64,000 nucleotides of DNA from Nesterenkonia sp. E16_10 (GTDB lineage Bacteria; Actinomycetota; Actinomycetes; Actinomycetales; Micrococcaceae), in the NCBI RefSeq assembly GCF_017347085.1, contig NZ_JADPSA010000038.1, positions 52,339 to 116,338 of the forward strand. Reading direction: 5' to 3'. Both the position numbers and the translations under genes were made by a program. Each line of letters begins with the position of its first letter. Position 1 is the first letter of the stretch. Below are positions 1 through 8,217 of the stretch, one piece after another. The notes beneath the pieces are model-generated. The model worked only from the letters and a program-made list of their open reading frames with translations. It was not told where the DNA came from and did no database searches.

Positions 1-400
1 CGATCGCCTCGGAGGCCGGGGGCATGAAGCGCGCATTGACCAATCCGGTCACCGGCAGGAGCTCCCAGGTCAGGAGCATGCCGACCACACCGGCAGCCCC
101 GAGTGCCTTGGTGCTCCAGCCGCGTCGGCGTCGTCGTCGGGCGCGCCCTGGCCCGGAGGTCGTGGCGCGACCTGTGGCGCCGCTCTGCGCCACCGAGGTC
201 AGTGGAGCGGCCGGGTCCGGACGCGTGGCGATGTCCAGCGCCGCCGAGGTCGAGACGTCGGTGTGCCGGCGGATGTCACCGCCTCGGCGGTCCGCGGCGG
301 CAGAGGACTCCCAGCGGTGCAGCCGGTGGACCTCCTCCTCGCGGTTGCGTGGGGCGTCGCCACGAGGATCCAGCCCCGGGCTCGAGCTCTCATCAGTCAT
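1..400 (-). CDS. ABC transporter permease, N-terminal part (SsuC/TauC type)
   Basis: The gene runs off the left edge; only its first 133 codons are here. The ATG at 400 has an AAGGAG Shine-Dalgarno at 407-412. The first 90 or so residues are hydrophilic and rich in Arg, Ser and Asp and end in a basic run (RARRRRRRGW). A hydrophobic segment (VVGMLLTWELLPV) and the phrase NARFMPPASEAI follow. That order of a W-E-L membrane helix and a PP-S-E motif is typical of the N-terminus of aliphatic sulfonate, taurine or nitrate permeases, which import organosulfur or related anions. The long polar N-terminus is unusual for the family. The rest of the transporter should lie to the left of the window. Confidence 0.6.
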   Translation of the reverse strand, partial: MTDESSSPGLDPRGDAPRNREEEVHRLHRWESSAAADRRGGDIRRHTDVSTSAALDIATRPDPAAPLTSVAQSGATGRATTSGPGRARRRRRRGWSTKALGAAGVVGMLLTWELLPVTGLVNARFMPPASEAI

Positions 401-430
401 CTATGACTCCTTGTGCAAGGTTGCTCGGAT

Positions 431-460
431 CATCACAGTAAGGTCACCCAAACTGTGATG
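431..460. promoter_or_regulatory. 8-bp inverted repeat upstream of the permease gene
   Basis: CATCACAG (431-438) and CTGTGATG (453-460) are perfect inverted arms with a 14-nt spacer. They lie 31-60 nt upstream of the permease start, so this could be an operator for that transporter operon or a hairpin. No regulator gene is visible nearby. Confidence 0.35.
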
Positions 461-553
461 CAGAACACATCACCGCCAGAATAGGCCCCTGCGGCCAATA
501 GTTCAAGAAGTCAATGATTGAGATTTTCAAGGACACGACCCCCCCCACCCACG

Positions 554-627
554 CATTGAGGGGCGGATTCTCCGAGCATCTGAAGGGCCAGACGGCCTGA
601 AACGCTCGTAGAATCCGCCCCTCAATG
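554..627 (-). repeat. Dispersed inverted-repeat element, copy 1
   Basis: Perfect 18-bp arms at 554-571 (CATTGAGGGGCGGATTCT) and 610-627; with one mismatch the stem extends further inward. The G-rich tract GGGATGGGGTGGGG follows at 627-640. Read on the minus strand, the element aligns along most of its length with copies at 46662-46733 and 48940-49013, including an inner TCAGATGC-CGGAGA block. It sits just beyond the 3' end of the fused ABC permease gene and may also act as its terminator. Confidence 0.7.
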
Positions 628-646
628 GGATGGGGTGGGGTGGGGC

Positions 647-2485
647 TCAGCGCAGGAAGAGCTTCTTCATCCGGTAGGTGGTCAGTGCGAGTCCGGCGAC
701 GATCATCACCAGGTAGTAGCCGATGTGCACCAGAGTCAGGCTGCTGAAGTCCCAGAACGCGATATCGCGCATGAGCTCCACGGCATGCCAGAGCGGCAGC
801 GCCTGGATGAAGGCCTGGACTCCGGCGGGATAGACGCTGATCGGGAACAGCGTGGCCGAGAACAGGAACATCGGCATCAGCACCATCATCATCCAGTCCA
901 TCTGCTGGAACCGGGTCATGAACGAGGTCACCGCCATCCCGACCGAGGCGAAGCCCAGGGCGACGAAGAGCGCCGTGCACCACATCAGCACCGCTGCCAG
1001 CGGGTCGATCAGGCCGCCGACCAGCAGCACGCCGATGAAGCCCAGCGCATAGATCCCGCCGCGGAAGAGCGCCAGGCAGATCTCGCCGACCGCCACGTCT
1101 ACAGGGCCCAGCGAGGTGGACATCATGGTCCGGTAGAGCTTGGTGATCTTGAGCTTGAAGAACACGTTCCAGGTGGAGTCGAAGATCGCGCCGTTCATCG
1201 CCGAGACCGCAAGCAGCGCCGGAGCGATGAATGCCGCGTAGCTGATCGTCCCGCCGCCGCCCAGGCCCACCTGTTCGGCGTCGACCCCGGCGATCATCGG
1301 GGAGATGCCCAGCCCGAAGGAGGTCAGGAACAGCACCGGCTCGAGCAGGCCGGAGAGGAAGATGACCCCGCGGTTGTTCCGGATCGCGGTCAGGCCGCGG
1401 CCGAACACCGCTCGGATGTTGCCGGAGTAGTAGTTCGCGCCGAACCCGCGGCGGAAGGCGATCCGGGGCAGCGCGGTGCTGGCCGGCGTGGTGCTGTCCG
1501 GCGTAGTGGCTGTCCCGGCGCCGGCCGATCGGTCGACGTCGGCCGCATCCTTCACCGCGAGCCGGTCCTGACGCTTGGCGTCGGCCTTGGCGCCCGGGGT
1601 GCGGCCCCGCCACTCTTCGAGTCCGAGCCGGCGGGTGAAGATCCGGACGGTGGCCAGCCAGGCCGCGACCGTGATCCCCAGCAGGTAGAGCACGTGGAGC
1701 AGGATCAGCCAGGCGGGGCTGGGCTGGCCGAAGGCGAGCACCCGGCCCAGCTCGTTGGCATGCCAGATGGGGGAGAACCAGCCCAGCACCTGCAGGAACC
1801 CGGGAAGGTTGGTGAGCGGGTAGAAGGTTCCGGAGAACAGGAACAGCGGCATGATGACGAAGCGCTGGATCAGCGACATCTGCCCCTTCTCATCGCGCAG
1901 CGTGGACACATACGCCATGATCGGCAGTCCGATCGCCAGCCCGCCCAGCATGGCGCTGGCGATCATCAGCACACCCAGCGGGGAGCTGATGGCGCCGAAG
2001 AGGTAGAGCACCACGGTGAAGATGGCCGCATGGATGCCGAAGCGCACGCTGACCGCGAGGATGTGCCCGGAGGCGATCTGGCCCGGACTCAGCGGCGAGG
2101 CCTGGGCGCCGTAGTAGAGTCGGCGCCACTTGAAGCCCTCCATCACCGGGAAGGTGAACTCGATGCCCGCGGCCATGGCCACGGTGGAGGCGAGGATCGC
2201 CGGAGCGATGTACATCAGGTAGCTGCTCGCGCCGTACTCGGCGAAGTCGCCGCCCTCGCCCACCAGCACGCCCAGCCCCAGGCCCATGGCCAGGATGTAC
2301 ATGATCGGCTGGCTCACCGAGGAGAACAGGATCACGGTGCCATAGGCCCGCATGCTGCGCAGCGTGCGCTCGGCCTGGTGCAGCGCGCCGAAGCGTCGGG
2401 CCCGGCCGGCCATGGTCTGCTTGTCCGCGGCAGGGCTCACCGGCTGCTGCAGCTCAGGCTCCGCGGTGAGTCGATCAGTCGACAA
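647..2485 (-). CDS. ABC-2 type exporter, two fused permease domains
   Basis: The protein has 612 residues. It contains two similar ABC-2 membrane units, about residues 40-290 and 345-612, each with about six hydrophobic helices, joined by a polar Ala/Thr/Asp-rich linker near 295-335. Each unit begins with an amphipathic stretch and a helix of the kind seen in NodJ/DrrB proteins (SVSQPIMYILAMGLGLGV; SGLLEPVLFLTSFGLGI). Such proteins usually occur as separate permeases that dimerise; here the dimer appears fused. The start overlaps the 3' end of the ATPase gene by 11 bp, so the two form one translationally coupled exporter. The substrate is unknown; related DrrAB systems export drugs or lipids. 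Confidence 0.85.
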   Translation of the reverse strand: MSTDRLTAEPELQQPVSPAADKQTMAGRARRFGALHQAERTLRSMRAYGTVILFSSVSQPIMYILAMGLGLGVLVGEGGDFAEYGASSYLMYIAPAILASTVAMAAGIEFTFPVMEGFKWRRLYYGAQASPLSPGQIASGHILAVSVRFGIHAAIFTVVLYLFGAISSPLGVLMIASAMLGGLAIGLPIMAYVSTLRDEKGQMSLIQRFVIMPLFLFSGTFYPLTNLPGFLQVLGWFSPIWHANELGRVLAFGQPSPAWLILLHVLYLLGITVAAWLATVRIFTRRLGLEEWRGRTPGAKADAKRQDRLAVKDAADVDRSAGAGTATTPDSTTPASTALPRIAFRRGFGANYYSGNIRAVFGRGLTAIRNNRGVIFLSGLLEPVLFLTSFGLGISPMIAGVDAEQVGLGGGGTISYAAFIAPALLAVSAMNGAIFDSTWNVFFKLKITKLYRTMMSTSLGPVDVAVGEICLALFRGGIYALGFIGVLLVGGLIDPLAAVLMWCTALFVALGFASVGMAVTSFMTRFQQMDWMMMVLMPMFLFSATLFPISVYPAGVQAFIQALPLWHAVELMRDIAFWDFSSLTLVHIGYYLVMIVAGLALTTYRMKKLFLR

Positions 2486-3500
2486 GGGTTCTCCCGGTCA
2501 GTCGCAGGAAGACGTCCTCCAGGGAGGAACGACGTACCAGGGAGGTCATCGGGCGCAGTCCGGCGGCGTGGATCTGCTCCAGCGCTGACTCTGCGGAGCC
2601 GGCGTAGACCAGCAGCCGGTCCGGCAGCACCTCGACGTGGCTGAACCCGACGCCGCCACCGCCGCCGACCCCGACGCCTCCGTCGCCTGTGGCGCGACCC
2701 TCGGCCGCAGCGCCGTCGGCGCTCGCTGCGCCGGAGGAGAGCAGCGCGGTCAGCTGCTGGGCCTGCTCCTGGTTGCGGTCCATCCCGAAGCGCAGCTCCA
2801 GCACCTCCCGGGTCGAATGGTCGCGGATGAGCCCGGCAGGGGAGCCTTCCGCCATGATCCGACCCTCATCGACCACGATCAGGCGCTCGCAGAGCTGCTC
2901 GGCCTCGTCCATGTGATGGGTGGTGAGCACCAGCGTGGTTCCGGATTCACGCAGCCGGAACAGCCTGTCCCAGAGGATGTGTCGGGCCTGCGGGTCCAGC
3001 CCGGTGGTGGGCTCATCGAGCAGCAGGATCTCCGGCTCGTTGACCAGCGCGCGGGCGATGGTCAGCCGGCGCTTCATGCCCCCGGAGAGGTCCTCCACCC
3101 GGGCCGTGGCCTTGTGGCTGAGCTGGGCGAACTCCAGCAGCTCTTCGGTCTTGGCGTTGAGCCAGCGGCGCGGCAGCCCGAAGTAGCGGCCATACATGAT
3201 GATGTTCTCCCGGACGCTGAGCTCCTCGTCCAGGTTGTCCTGCTGCGGGATCACCCCGAGCCGGGCTCGGACCTCGGGGCCGTTCTGCTCCGGGTCGAGT
3301 CCGGCCACCGACATCGTGCCGGCGCTGCGCGAGGCCACGGCGGCGATCATCCGCATGGTGGTGGACTTGCCCGCACCGTTGGGTCCGAGCAGGCCGAAGG
3401 ACTCACCTCGGTTCACCGTGAAGTCGATGCCGTCCACGGCGGTGAAATCTCCGTAGCGCTTGGTCAGTCCTGTGGCGCGGATCGCATGTTCAACGGGCAT
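2475..3500 (-). CDS. ABC transporter ATP-binding protein (DrrA/NodI type)
   Basis: 341 residues. Walker A GPNGAGKST lies near residues 39-47, the signature LSGGMKRR near 138-145 and Walker B ILLLDEPTTGLD near 158-169, followed by the H-loop TTHHMDEAEQL. The C-terminal third matches the DrrA/CcmA extension, with a Gly-rich, low-complexity loop (GDGGVGVGGGGGVG) before the final SLEDVFLRLTGR motif typical of daunorubicin-type exporters. It energises the fused permease encoded just downstream. The ATG at 3500 lies 7 nt after a TACACT -10 box and lacks a Shine-Dalgarno, so its mRNA is probably leaderless. Confidence 0.9.
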   Translation of the reverse strand: MPVEHAIRATGLTKRYGDFTAVDGIDFTVNRGESFGLLGPNGAGKSTTMRMIAAVASRSAGTMSVAGLDPEQNGPEVRARLGVIPQQDNLDEELSVRENIIMYGRYFGLPRRWLNAKTEELLEFAQLSHKATARVEDLSGGMKRRLTIARALVNEPEILLLDEPTTGLDPQARHILWDRLFRLRESGTTLVLTTHHMDEAEQLCERLIVVDEGRIMAEGSPAGLIRDHSTREVLELRFGMDRNQEQAQQLTALLSSGAASADGAAAEGRATGDGGVGVGGGGGVGFSHVEVLPDRLLVYAGSAESALEQIHAAGLRPMTSLVRRSSLEDVFLRLTGRTLVD

Positions 3501-3507
3501 GAGTGGC

Positions 3508-3513
3508 AGTGTA
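3508..3513 (-). promoter_or_regulatory. -10 box for a leaderless ABC exporter transcript
   Basis: TACACT on the minus strand ends 7 nt before the ATG at 3500. This spacing puts the predicted transcription start at or next to the start codon, and no Shine-Dalgarno is present. Confidence 0.5.
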
Positions 3514-3708
3514 CTCGTGGTGATGTCCCCTGGTGAGAGCGGGATCGACGCATTCTCGAAGAGTCGGTGCTCCGGGGGAGTTCATCCTTTGGGCCGATGC
3601 CCTCGGCGCCCTCATCCGGGAGAATGAGCAGGTAGTTTCAACCTCTGGCTGCCGAGCGGCCTCGCAGCAGGTCTCCGCAGCACCTCTGAACACGATGAAA
3701 GGTCATCA

Positions 3709-4416
3709 ATGTCCACTCCAGTTCTCGAGACCGAGAACCTGGTCAAGGTCTATGGCAAGGGCGCCACCCGTTTCGACGCGCTCAAAGGCCTGACCTTTGA
3801 GATCCACGAGGGCGAATCCGTCGCCATCGTGGGGAAATCAGGTTCCGGCAAGTCCACCCTCATGCATCTGCTGGCACTTCTGGATGAGCCGACCTCCGGC
3901 GTCGTCGCGCTGGGCGGCGAGCCGGTGACCGCGCTGAAGCCTAAGAAGGTCTCCCAGCTGCGCAATGACACCTTCGGCTTCGTCTTCCAGCAGTTCTTCC
4001 TGAACCCCAACCAGACGGTGCTGGAGAACATCACCCTGCCGCTGAAGATCGCGGGGATGGGCAAGTCGGAGCGCAACCGCCGCGGCATGGAGGTCCTGGA
4101 GCAGCTGGACATGGCCGACAAGGCCAAGAACAAGGCGACCAACCTCTCCGGCGGTCAGAAGCAGCGCGCCTGCATCGCCCGCGCGCTGGTCAACAAGCCC
4201 ACGGTGCTCTTCGCCGATGAGCCCACCGGCAACCTCGACACGGTGACCTCAGAGATCGTCGAGGACATCCTCTTCGGGCTGCACCGGGACCATGGCATCA
4301 CCCTGGTGGTGGTCACCCATGATGAGGACCTGGCCGCGAAATGCCAGCGCCGGCTGATGATGCAGGACGGCGAGATCGTCACCGAAGAGCACGGCGCCAC
4401 GGGGGTGCACGCATGA
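3709..4416 (+). CDS. ABC transporter ATP-binding protein (MacB/LolD type)
   Basis: 235 residues, the normal size for this family. Walker A GKSGSGKSTL lies near residues 42-51, the signature LSGGQKQR near 144-151 and Walker B VLFADEPTGNLD near 164-175, followed by VVVTHDEDLA. The DEPTGNLD motif marks the MacB/LolD/FtsE branch, whose ATPases pair with FtsX-fold permeases that act as mechanotransmitters rather than classical pores. The next gene, which overlaps it by 4 bp, encodes such a permease. The 208-bp region before it is divergent from the DrrA-type operon and should hold both promoters. Confidence 0.9.
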   Translation: MSTPVLETENLVKVYGKGATRFDALKGLTFEIHEGESVAIVGKSGSGKSTLMHLLALLDEPTSGVVALGGEPVTALKPKKVSQLRNDTFGFVFQQFFLNPNQTVLENITLPLKIAGMGKSERNRRGMEVLEQLDMADKAKNKATNLSGGQKQRACIARALVNKPTVLFADEPTGNLDTVTSEIVEDILFGLHRDHGITLVVVTHDEDLAAKCQRRLMMQDGEIVTEEHGATGVHA

Positions 4417-5708
4417 GGTCAGTCGACGTCGCGCGCACCGCGCTGGGCAATACCTTCCGCTCCAAGCTGCGCACCGCCCTGACGGTGGTCGCCATCGTCA
4501 TCGGTTCCTTCACGCTGACCCTGACCTCAGGGCTCGGCGCCGGTGTCAACAAGTATGTCGACACCGTCGTCGCCGGCTTCGGCGGGTCCTCGCAGATGTT
4601 CGTGATGAGCACCGGAGCCTCCGACGCCGAGCCCACCGATGGTCCGGCCGAATACGACCCGGAGGCCGCAGCGAGCACCGGTGGGATGTTCGGACCCGGC
4701 TCCGGCGGCGGAGTGCTCACCGACTCGGACATCGAGGAGATCGAGCAGATCGAGAACGTCTCCTCCGTGGACCCGATGGTCTTCGTCTCACCCGATTTCA
4801 TCGAGACCCCCGACGGCGCGCAGTACGACATGGAGCTCGACGTGCCGGCCAACGCGCTGGGACTCGAGCTCGAGGCTGGAGAGGCCCCCGGCGAAGACGG
4901 CATGGAGCTCAGCATCCCGGCGGACTGGCTCACCATCTTCGACACCGAAGATGCCGAGCAGGTCATCGGGGAGACCGTCGAGATCGGCATCAGCAACGTG
5001 ACCGGCGAACAGTCCACGGTGGAGGCCGAGATCGTCGGCGTCTCCGAGGAGGCGCTCTCCGGCATCGGCGCCACCCCCATGCCCTCCCGTGAGCTGAATC
5101 AGCAGCTCAACGACCTCTCCATGGAGGGCTACGAGGGCCAGGCGCAGAACGCCTACACCATGGCGGTGGTCGATGTGGAGAACATCGAGGCCAACGAGCA
5201 GGGCGTCAAGGACGCCCTGATCGATCAGGACCTCCTCGGGCTGACCGTGGAGGACCAGATCGGTGCCGTCCAGGGCGTCATCGACGCGGTCTCCTGGGTG
5301 CTCTCCGGCTTCGGGCTGATCGCGCTGCTCGCGGCAAGCTTCGGCATCGTGAACACGCTGCTGATGTCGGTGCAGGAACGCACCCGAGAGATCGGCCTGA
5401 TGAAGGCGCTGGGCATGTCCAGCGGGAAGGTCTTCGGACTCTTCTCCATGGAGGCCGTGGTCATCGGCATCCTGGGCTCGGTCATCGGTGTGGTGCTCGG
5501 GCTCGGAGCCGGGCTCGTCGGCAACGCCTGGCTCACCGGGGAAGGCGGGCCGCTGGGCGCGGTGGCCGGACTGACGCTCTTCGCGGTCGATCCGCTGGCG
5601 ATCGCCGGGATCACCGCGCTGATCGTGTTCATCGCCTTCCTCGCCGGCACGCTGCCGGCGGCCCGAGCAGCGAAGAAGGACCCGATCGAGGCGCTTCGCT
5701 ACGAGTGA
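4413..5708 (+). CDS. FtsX-like/MacB-type ABC permease
   Basis: 431 residues from the ATG at 4413, which overlaps the preceding stop (ATGA). It has an N-terminal membrane helix after a basic start (NTFRSKLRTALTVVAIVIGS), an extracytoplasmic MacB-like domain of about 240 residues rich in Asp and Glu, then three C-terminal helices with the FtsX signature ASFGIVNTLLMSVQERTREIG and ending in AARAAKKDPIEALRYE. This is the standard MacB/YknZ layout. Together with the ATPase it probably forms a mechanotransmission-type ABC complex for lipoprotein, peptide or antibiotic handling; the substrate cannot be told. Confidence 0.88.
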   Translation: MRSVDVARTALGNTFRSKLRTALTVVAIVIGSFTLTLTSGLGAGVNKYVDTVVAGFGGSSQMFVMSTGASDAEPTDGPAEYDPEAAASTGGMFGPGSGGGVLTDSDIEEIEQIENVSSVDPMVFVSPDFIETPDGAQYDMELDVPANALGLELEAGEAPGEDGMELSIPADWLTIFDTEDAEQVIGETVEIGISNVTGEQSTVEAEIVGVSEEALSGIGATPMPSRELNQQLNDLSMEGYEGQAQNAYTMAVVDVENIEANEQGVKDALIDQDLLGLTVEDQIGAVQGVIDAVSWVLSGFGLIALLAASFGIVNTLLMSVQERTREIGLMKALGMSSGKVFGLFSMEAVVIGILGSVIGVVLGLGAGLVGNAWLTGEGGPLGAVAGLTLFAVDPLAIAGITALIVFIAFLAGTLPAARAAKKDPIEALRYE

Positions 5709-5766
5709 GACCGTCCAACCGGGCCTAGAGTGATTCGTGAACACAACCAATGAACAAGGAGTCCAC

Positions 5767-6498
5767 ATGAGCAATCCTCCCTACGGAGACCAGCCCGGGG
5801 TCCCTGGCGGCCAGCCCGGCCAGCCCGGCCAGCCCGGCGGCTACGGCAACAACCCGTCGGGTGCTGAGCCGGGCGGCTTCCCCGGTGGCAGCCCCGGTGG
5901 CAACCCCGGTGGCAACCCCGCCGGCGGCTACGGCGGCCAGCCCGGCCAGCCCGGCGGCTACGGCCAGCCCGGCGGCTACGGCGAGGCCGCATCGAAGTAC
6001 GGCACCGATCCGTATGCGCCGGGCAGCTACGGCGGACCGGTCGCAGAGCCCAAGAAGTACAGCCTGCTCAAGACGCTGACCCTGGTCTCGCTGGCGATCT
6101 ACGTGCTGAGCTCGCTGCCGGGGCTGTTCCTCAGCGATGAGGCCACCCGGCAAGAGATGATCACCGGCATGGAGCAGCAGGGGATGACCGCGACCGAGGC
6201 GGCCGAGGCTGCGGACCTGTTCGGGGGGCTGCTGACCGGCTTCATCTGGGTCAGCCTCCTCGTGGGCATCGGGCTGTACCTGCTGGTGTTCTTCGGGCTC
6301 AAGAAGAACAAGAACTGGGCACGGATCACCGGCATCGTCTTCGCGATCCTGGGCATCCTGTTCACGCTGATCGGCGTCATCGGCGCCGACCCGCTGACCC
6401 TGGTGCTCGCGCTGGCCCACGTGGGCATCGCGGCCTATTGGCTGGTGCTGGCGTTCAGCACCGAGGTCAAGAGCTACCTGGCCCAGTTCCGCCGCTAG
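5767..6498 (+). CDS. Gly/Pro/Gln/Tyr-rich membrane protein
   Basis: 243 residues from the ATG at 5767, chosen because AAGGAG lies at 5755-5760; an in-frame GTG at 5737 has no such site. Residues 1-95 are a low-complexity cytoplasmic-type tail of repeated GQPGQPGGYG and GGNPGG units. The rest has about four hydrophobic helices in two pairs, separated by a short acidic segment (EQQGMTATEAAEAADLFGG). Proteins with this layout are common in Actinobacteria and have no assigned role. The gene follows the MacB-type operon by 58 bp and may be separate. The last codons lie inside the 18-bp tandem repeat described below. Confidence 0.75.
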   Translation: MSNPPYGDQPGVPGGQPGQPGQPGGYGNNPSGAEPGGFPGGSPGGNPGGNPAGGYGGQPGQPGGYGQPGGYGEAASKYGTDPYAPGSYGGPVAEPKKYSLLKTLTLVSLAIYVLSSLPGLFLSDEATRQEMITGMEQQGMTATEAAEAADLFGGLLTGFIWVSLLVGIGLYLLVFFGLKKNKNWARITGIVFAILGILFTLIGVIGADPLTLVLALAHVGIAAYWLVLAFSTEVKSYLAQFRR

Positions 6499-6557
6499 TC
6501 ACAGTTCCGCCGTTAGTCACAGCTACGGCGTTAGTCACAGTCCGGCGGTGGTCACCG
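6486..6557 (+). repeat. 18-bp tandem repeat spanning the stop codon
   Basis: Units at 6486-6503, 6504-6521 and 6522-6539 (GTTCCGCCGTTAGTCACA type), with a degenerate fourth to 6557. The first unit encodes the last residues and TAG stop of the membrane protein, so each further unit carries another in-frame TAG. Confidence 0.75.
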
Positions 6558-6566
6558 CCCGGTCCT

Positions 6567-6597
6567 ACGGGGGCGCTCCTTCACGGGGCGCCCCCGT
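6567..6597 (+). terminator. GC-rich hairpin, probable terminator
   Basis: ACGGGGGCGC pairs with GCGCCCCCGT around a loop of about 11 nt. It lies 69 bp after the membrane protein stop. A U-tract is nearly absent (TTGT only), as is common in high-GC Actinobacteria. Confidence 0.55.
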
Positions 6598-6607
6598 TGT
6601 GCGTCAT

Positions 6608-6655
6608 GAGGGCGCCGTCAGTGTCTCGAGGGCGTCGTAAGTGTCTCGAGGGCGC
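6608..6655 (+). repeat. 20-bp tandem repeat
   Basis: Two full units, GAGGGCGCCGTCAGTGTCTC (6608-6627) and a variant at 6628-6647 with two changes, plus a partial third (6648-6655). They lie in the intergenic region before the MFS gene. No coding potential is evident. Confidence 0.7.
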
Positions 6656-6723
6656 CCCATGGCGGCATCACGTGGCCGGTCACAGGGCGCGCCGAGGTGG
6701 GGTGACGGGGATAAGGTGAGCTG

Positions 6724-8217
6724 GTGAACCAGACTTCGCCCACGGGCAGCTCGCGGCGGATGATGACGGCGATGTTCCTGCCGCTGTTCGCGGCGCTGCT
6801 GAGCATCAGCATCGTCAACGTCGCTCTTCCTGCCATCGAGGAGAGCCTCAGCGCCACCTCCGCGGATCTCCAATGGGTGCTCTCCGGATACGCGCTGGCC
6901 TTCGGCATGGCCCTGGTGCCTGCCGGCCGCGCAGGGGACCTCTGGGGCCGACGCGGTCTCTTCATGTTCGGGGTGGCGCTCTTCGGGATCGCCTCCCTGG
7001 GGGCCGCGCTGGCGATGAACCCGCTGGTGCTCAACATTGCACGGGTCTTCATGGGGCTCGCCGCCGGCGTCCTGACCCCACAGATCATCGGCATGATCCA
7101 ACGGCTGTTCGCCGGACCCGCACGCGGGCGGGCCTACGGGATGATGGGCACCATCATCGGGGTCGCCGTGGCTGCCGGGCCCGCGCTGGGCGGGCTGATC
7201 ATCGACACCACCGGATCGGACCTCGGCTGGCGGATGACCTTCCTGATCAACGTCCCGGTCACCACCGTCGCGCTGATCGCCATCGTGCGGTGGCTGCCGA
7301 AGAACCTGGACGACGCCGAGCCGGCCGGCCCGGCGGATCCCGAGCGCCTGCCCGAGGTCACCGCGTCGGCGGCGCCGGCCCGTGGCATCGCCCGGCTGGA
7401 CCCGCTGGGTGTGGTGCTGCTCAGCATCGCGGTGCTGCTGCTGATGCTTCCCTTCATCGCTTTCCGCAGCCTGCTCGGCGGGCTTCTCGCCGTCGCCGGT
7501 CTGGGCGTTCTGGTGCTGTGGGCGCTCTGGGAGCGCCGGCTCGGGCGCCGCGATGCGGCGGCCCCGATGGTCAATCTGGCGCTGTTCACGCTGCCCAGCT
7601 ACACGCTGAACTCGCTGGTGCTGGGCCTCTATTTCGCAGGCATGCCGGCCACCTGGGCGGTGGTGGCGGTCTACGTGCAGCAGGGCCGCGGCGAGGGCGC
7701 GCTGATCGCGGGGCTGGTCACGCTGCCCAGCGCGGCGATGGTCATGCTGCTCTCCTCACGGGTGGGACGCGCGGTGGAGCGCAAGGGTCCCCGGATGCTG
7801 GTCAGCGGGACCATCGCCGGGGTCCTCTCGATGCTCGCCCTGGCCGGTGCCGCCGCACTGATGGTGACCGACTACGGGTCGCTGTGGCTGATCGGAGCCG
7901 CGCTCGCAGTGGTCGGGCTCTCCCAGGCGCTGATCATTCCCAGCGCCCAGACGCTCTCGATGCGCGAGGTCCCCGAGTCGATGGCGGGCGCCGCCGGGGG
8001 AGTGGCGCAGACGGCCCAGCGGGTGTTCACCGCGATCGGGATCGCCGTGGTCACCGGGATCTACTTCTCGATCAGCGCCGAACAGGGCCACCAGGCAGCG
8101 ATCGTGACCAGCTCGCTGGTGATCGCCGGACTGATGCTCACCTCGGTGGCGGCGGCGCTCTTCGCCGCCCGACGCGCCCGGCAGGCGCTTCAGTCGCAGG
8201 TCAGCGCAGGCGAGTGA
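6724..8217 (+). CDS. MFS transporter, DHA2 (EmrB/QacA) family
   Basis: 497 residues with about 14 predicted membrane helices, the hallmark of DHA2 drug:H+ antiporters. The conserved motif A region reads GRAGDLWGRRGLFMFG (near residues 60-75), and motif C-like GPALGGLI lies near 155. A cytoplasmic linker rich in Pro, Ala and Glu (about 200-220) separates the halves. The protein probably exports hydrophobic toxic compounds. The GTG at 6724 lies 6 nt after TAAGGT (6712-6717), so leaderless expression is likely. The last 17 bp overlap the convergent gene on the minus strand. Confidence 0.88.
   Translation: MNQTSPTGSSRRMMTAMFLPLFAALLSISIVNVALPAIEESLSATSADLQWVLSGYALAFGMALVPAGRAGDLWGRRGLFMFGVALFGIASLGAALAMNPLVLNIARVFMGLAAGVLTPQIIGMIQRLFAGPARGRAYGMMGTIIGVAVAAGPALGGLIIDTTGSDLGWRMTFLINVPVTTVALIAIVRWLPKNLDDAEPAGPADPERLPEVTASAAPARGIARLDPLGVVLLSIAVLLLMLPFIAFRSLLGGLLAVAGLGVLVLWALWERRLGRRDAAAPMVNLALFTLPSYTLNSLVLGLYFAGMPATWAVVAVYVQQGRGEGALIAGLVTLPSAAMVMLLSSRVGRAVERKGPRMLVSGTIAGVLSMLALAGAAALMVTDYGSLWLIGAALAVVGLSQALIIPSAQTLSMREVPESMAGAAGGVAQTAQRVFTAIGIAVVTGIYFSISAEQGHQAAIVTSSLVIAGLMLTSVAAALFAARRARQALQSQVSAGE

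Noticed and set aside
635..2644. Long open frame of 669 codons on the plus strand
   Set aside because: It is antisense to the fused ABC permease and is rich in His/Gln/Arg/Asp with no family match; it reflects GC-rich codon structure of the real gene.
3533..3793. 86-codon frame in the divergent ABC intergenic region
   Set aside because: No start signal and no recognisable sequence; overlaps the beginning of the MacB-type ATPase gene out of frame.
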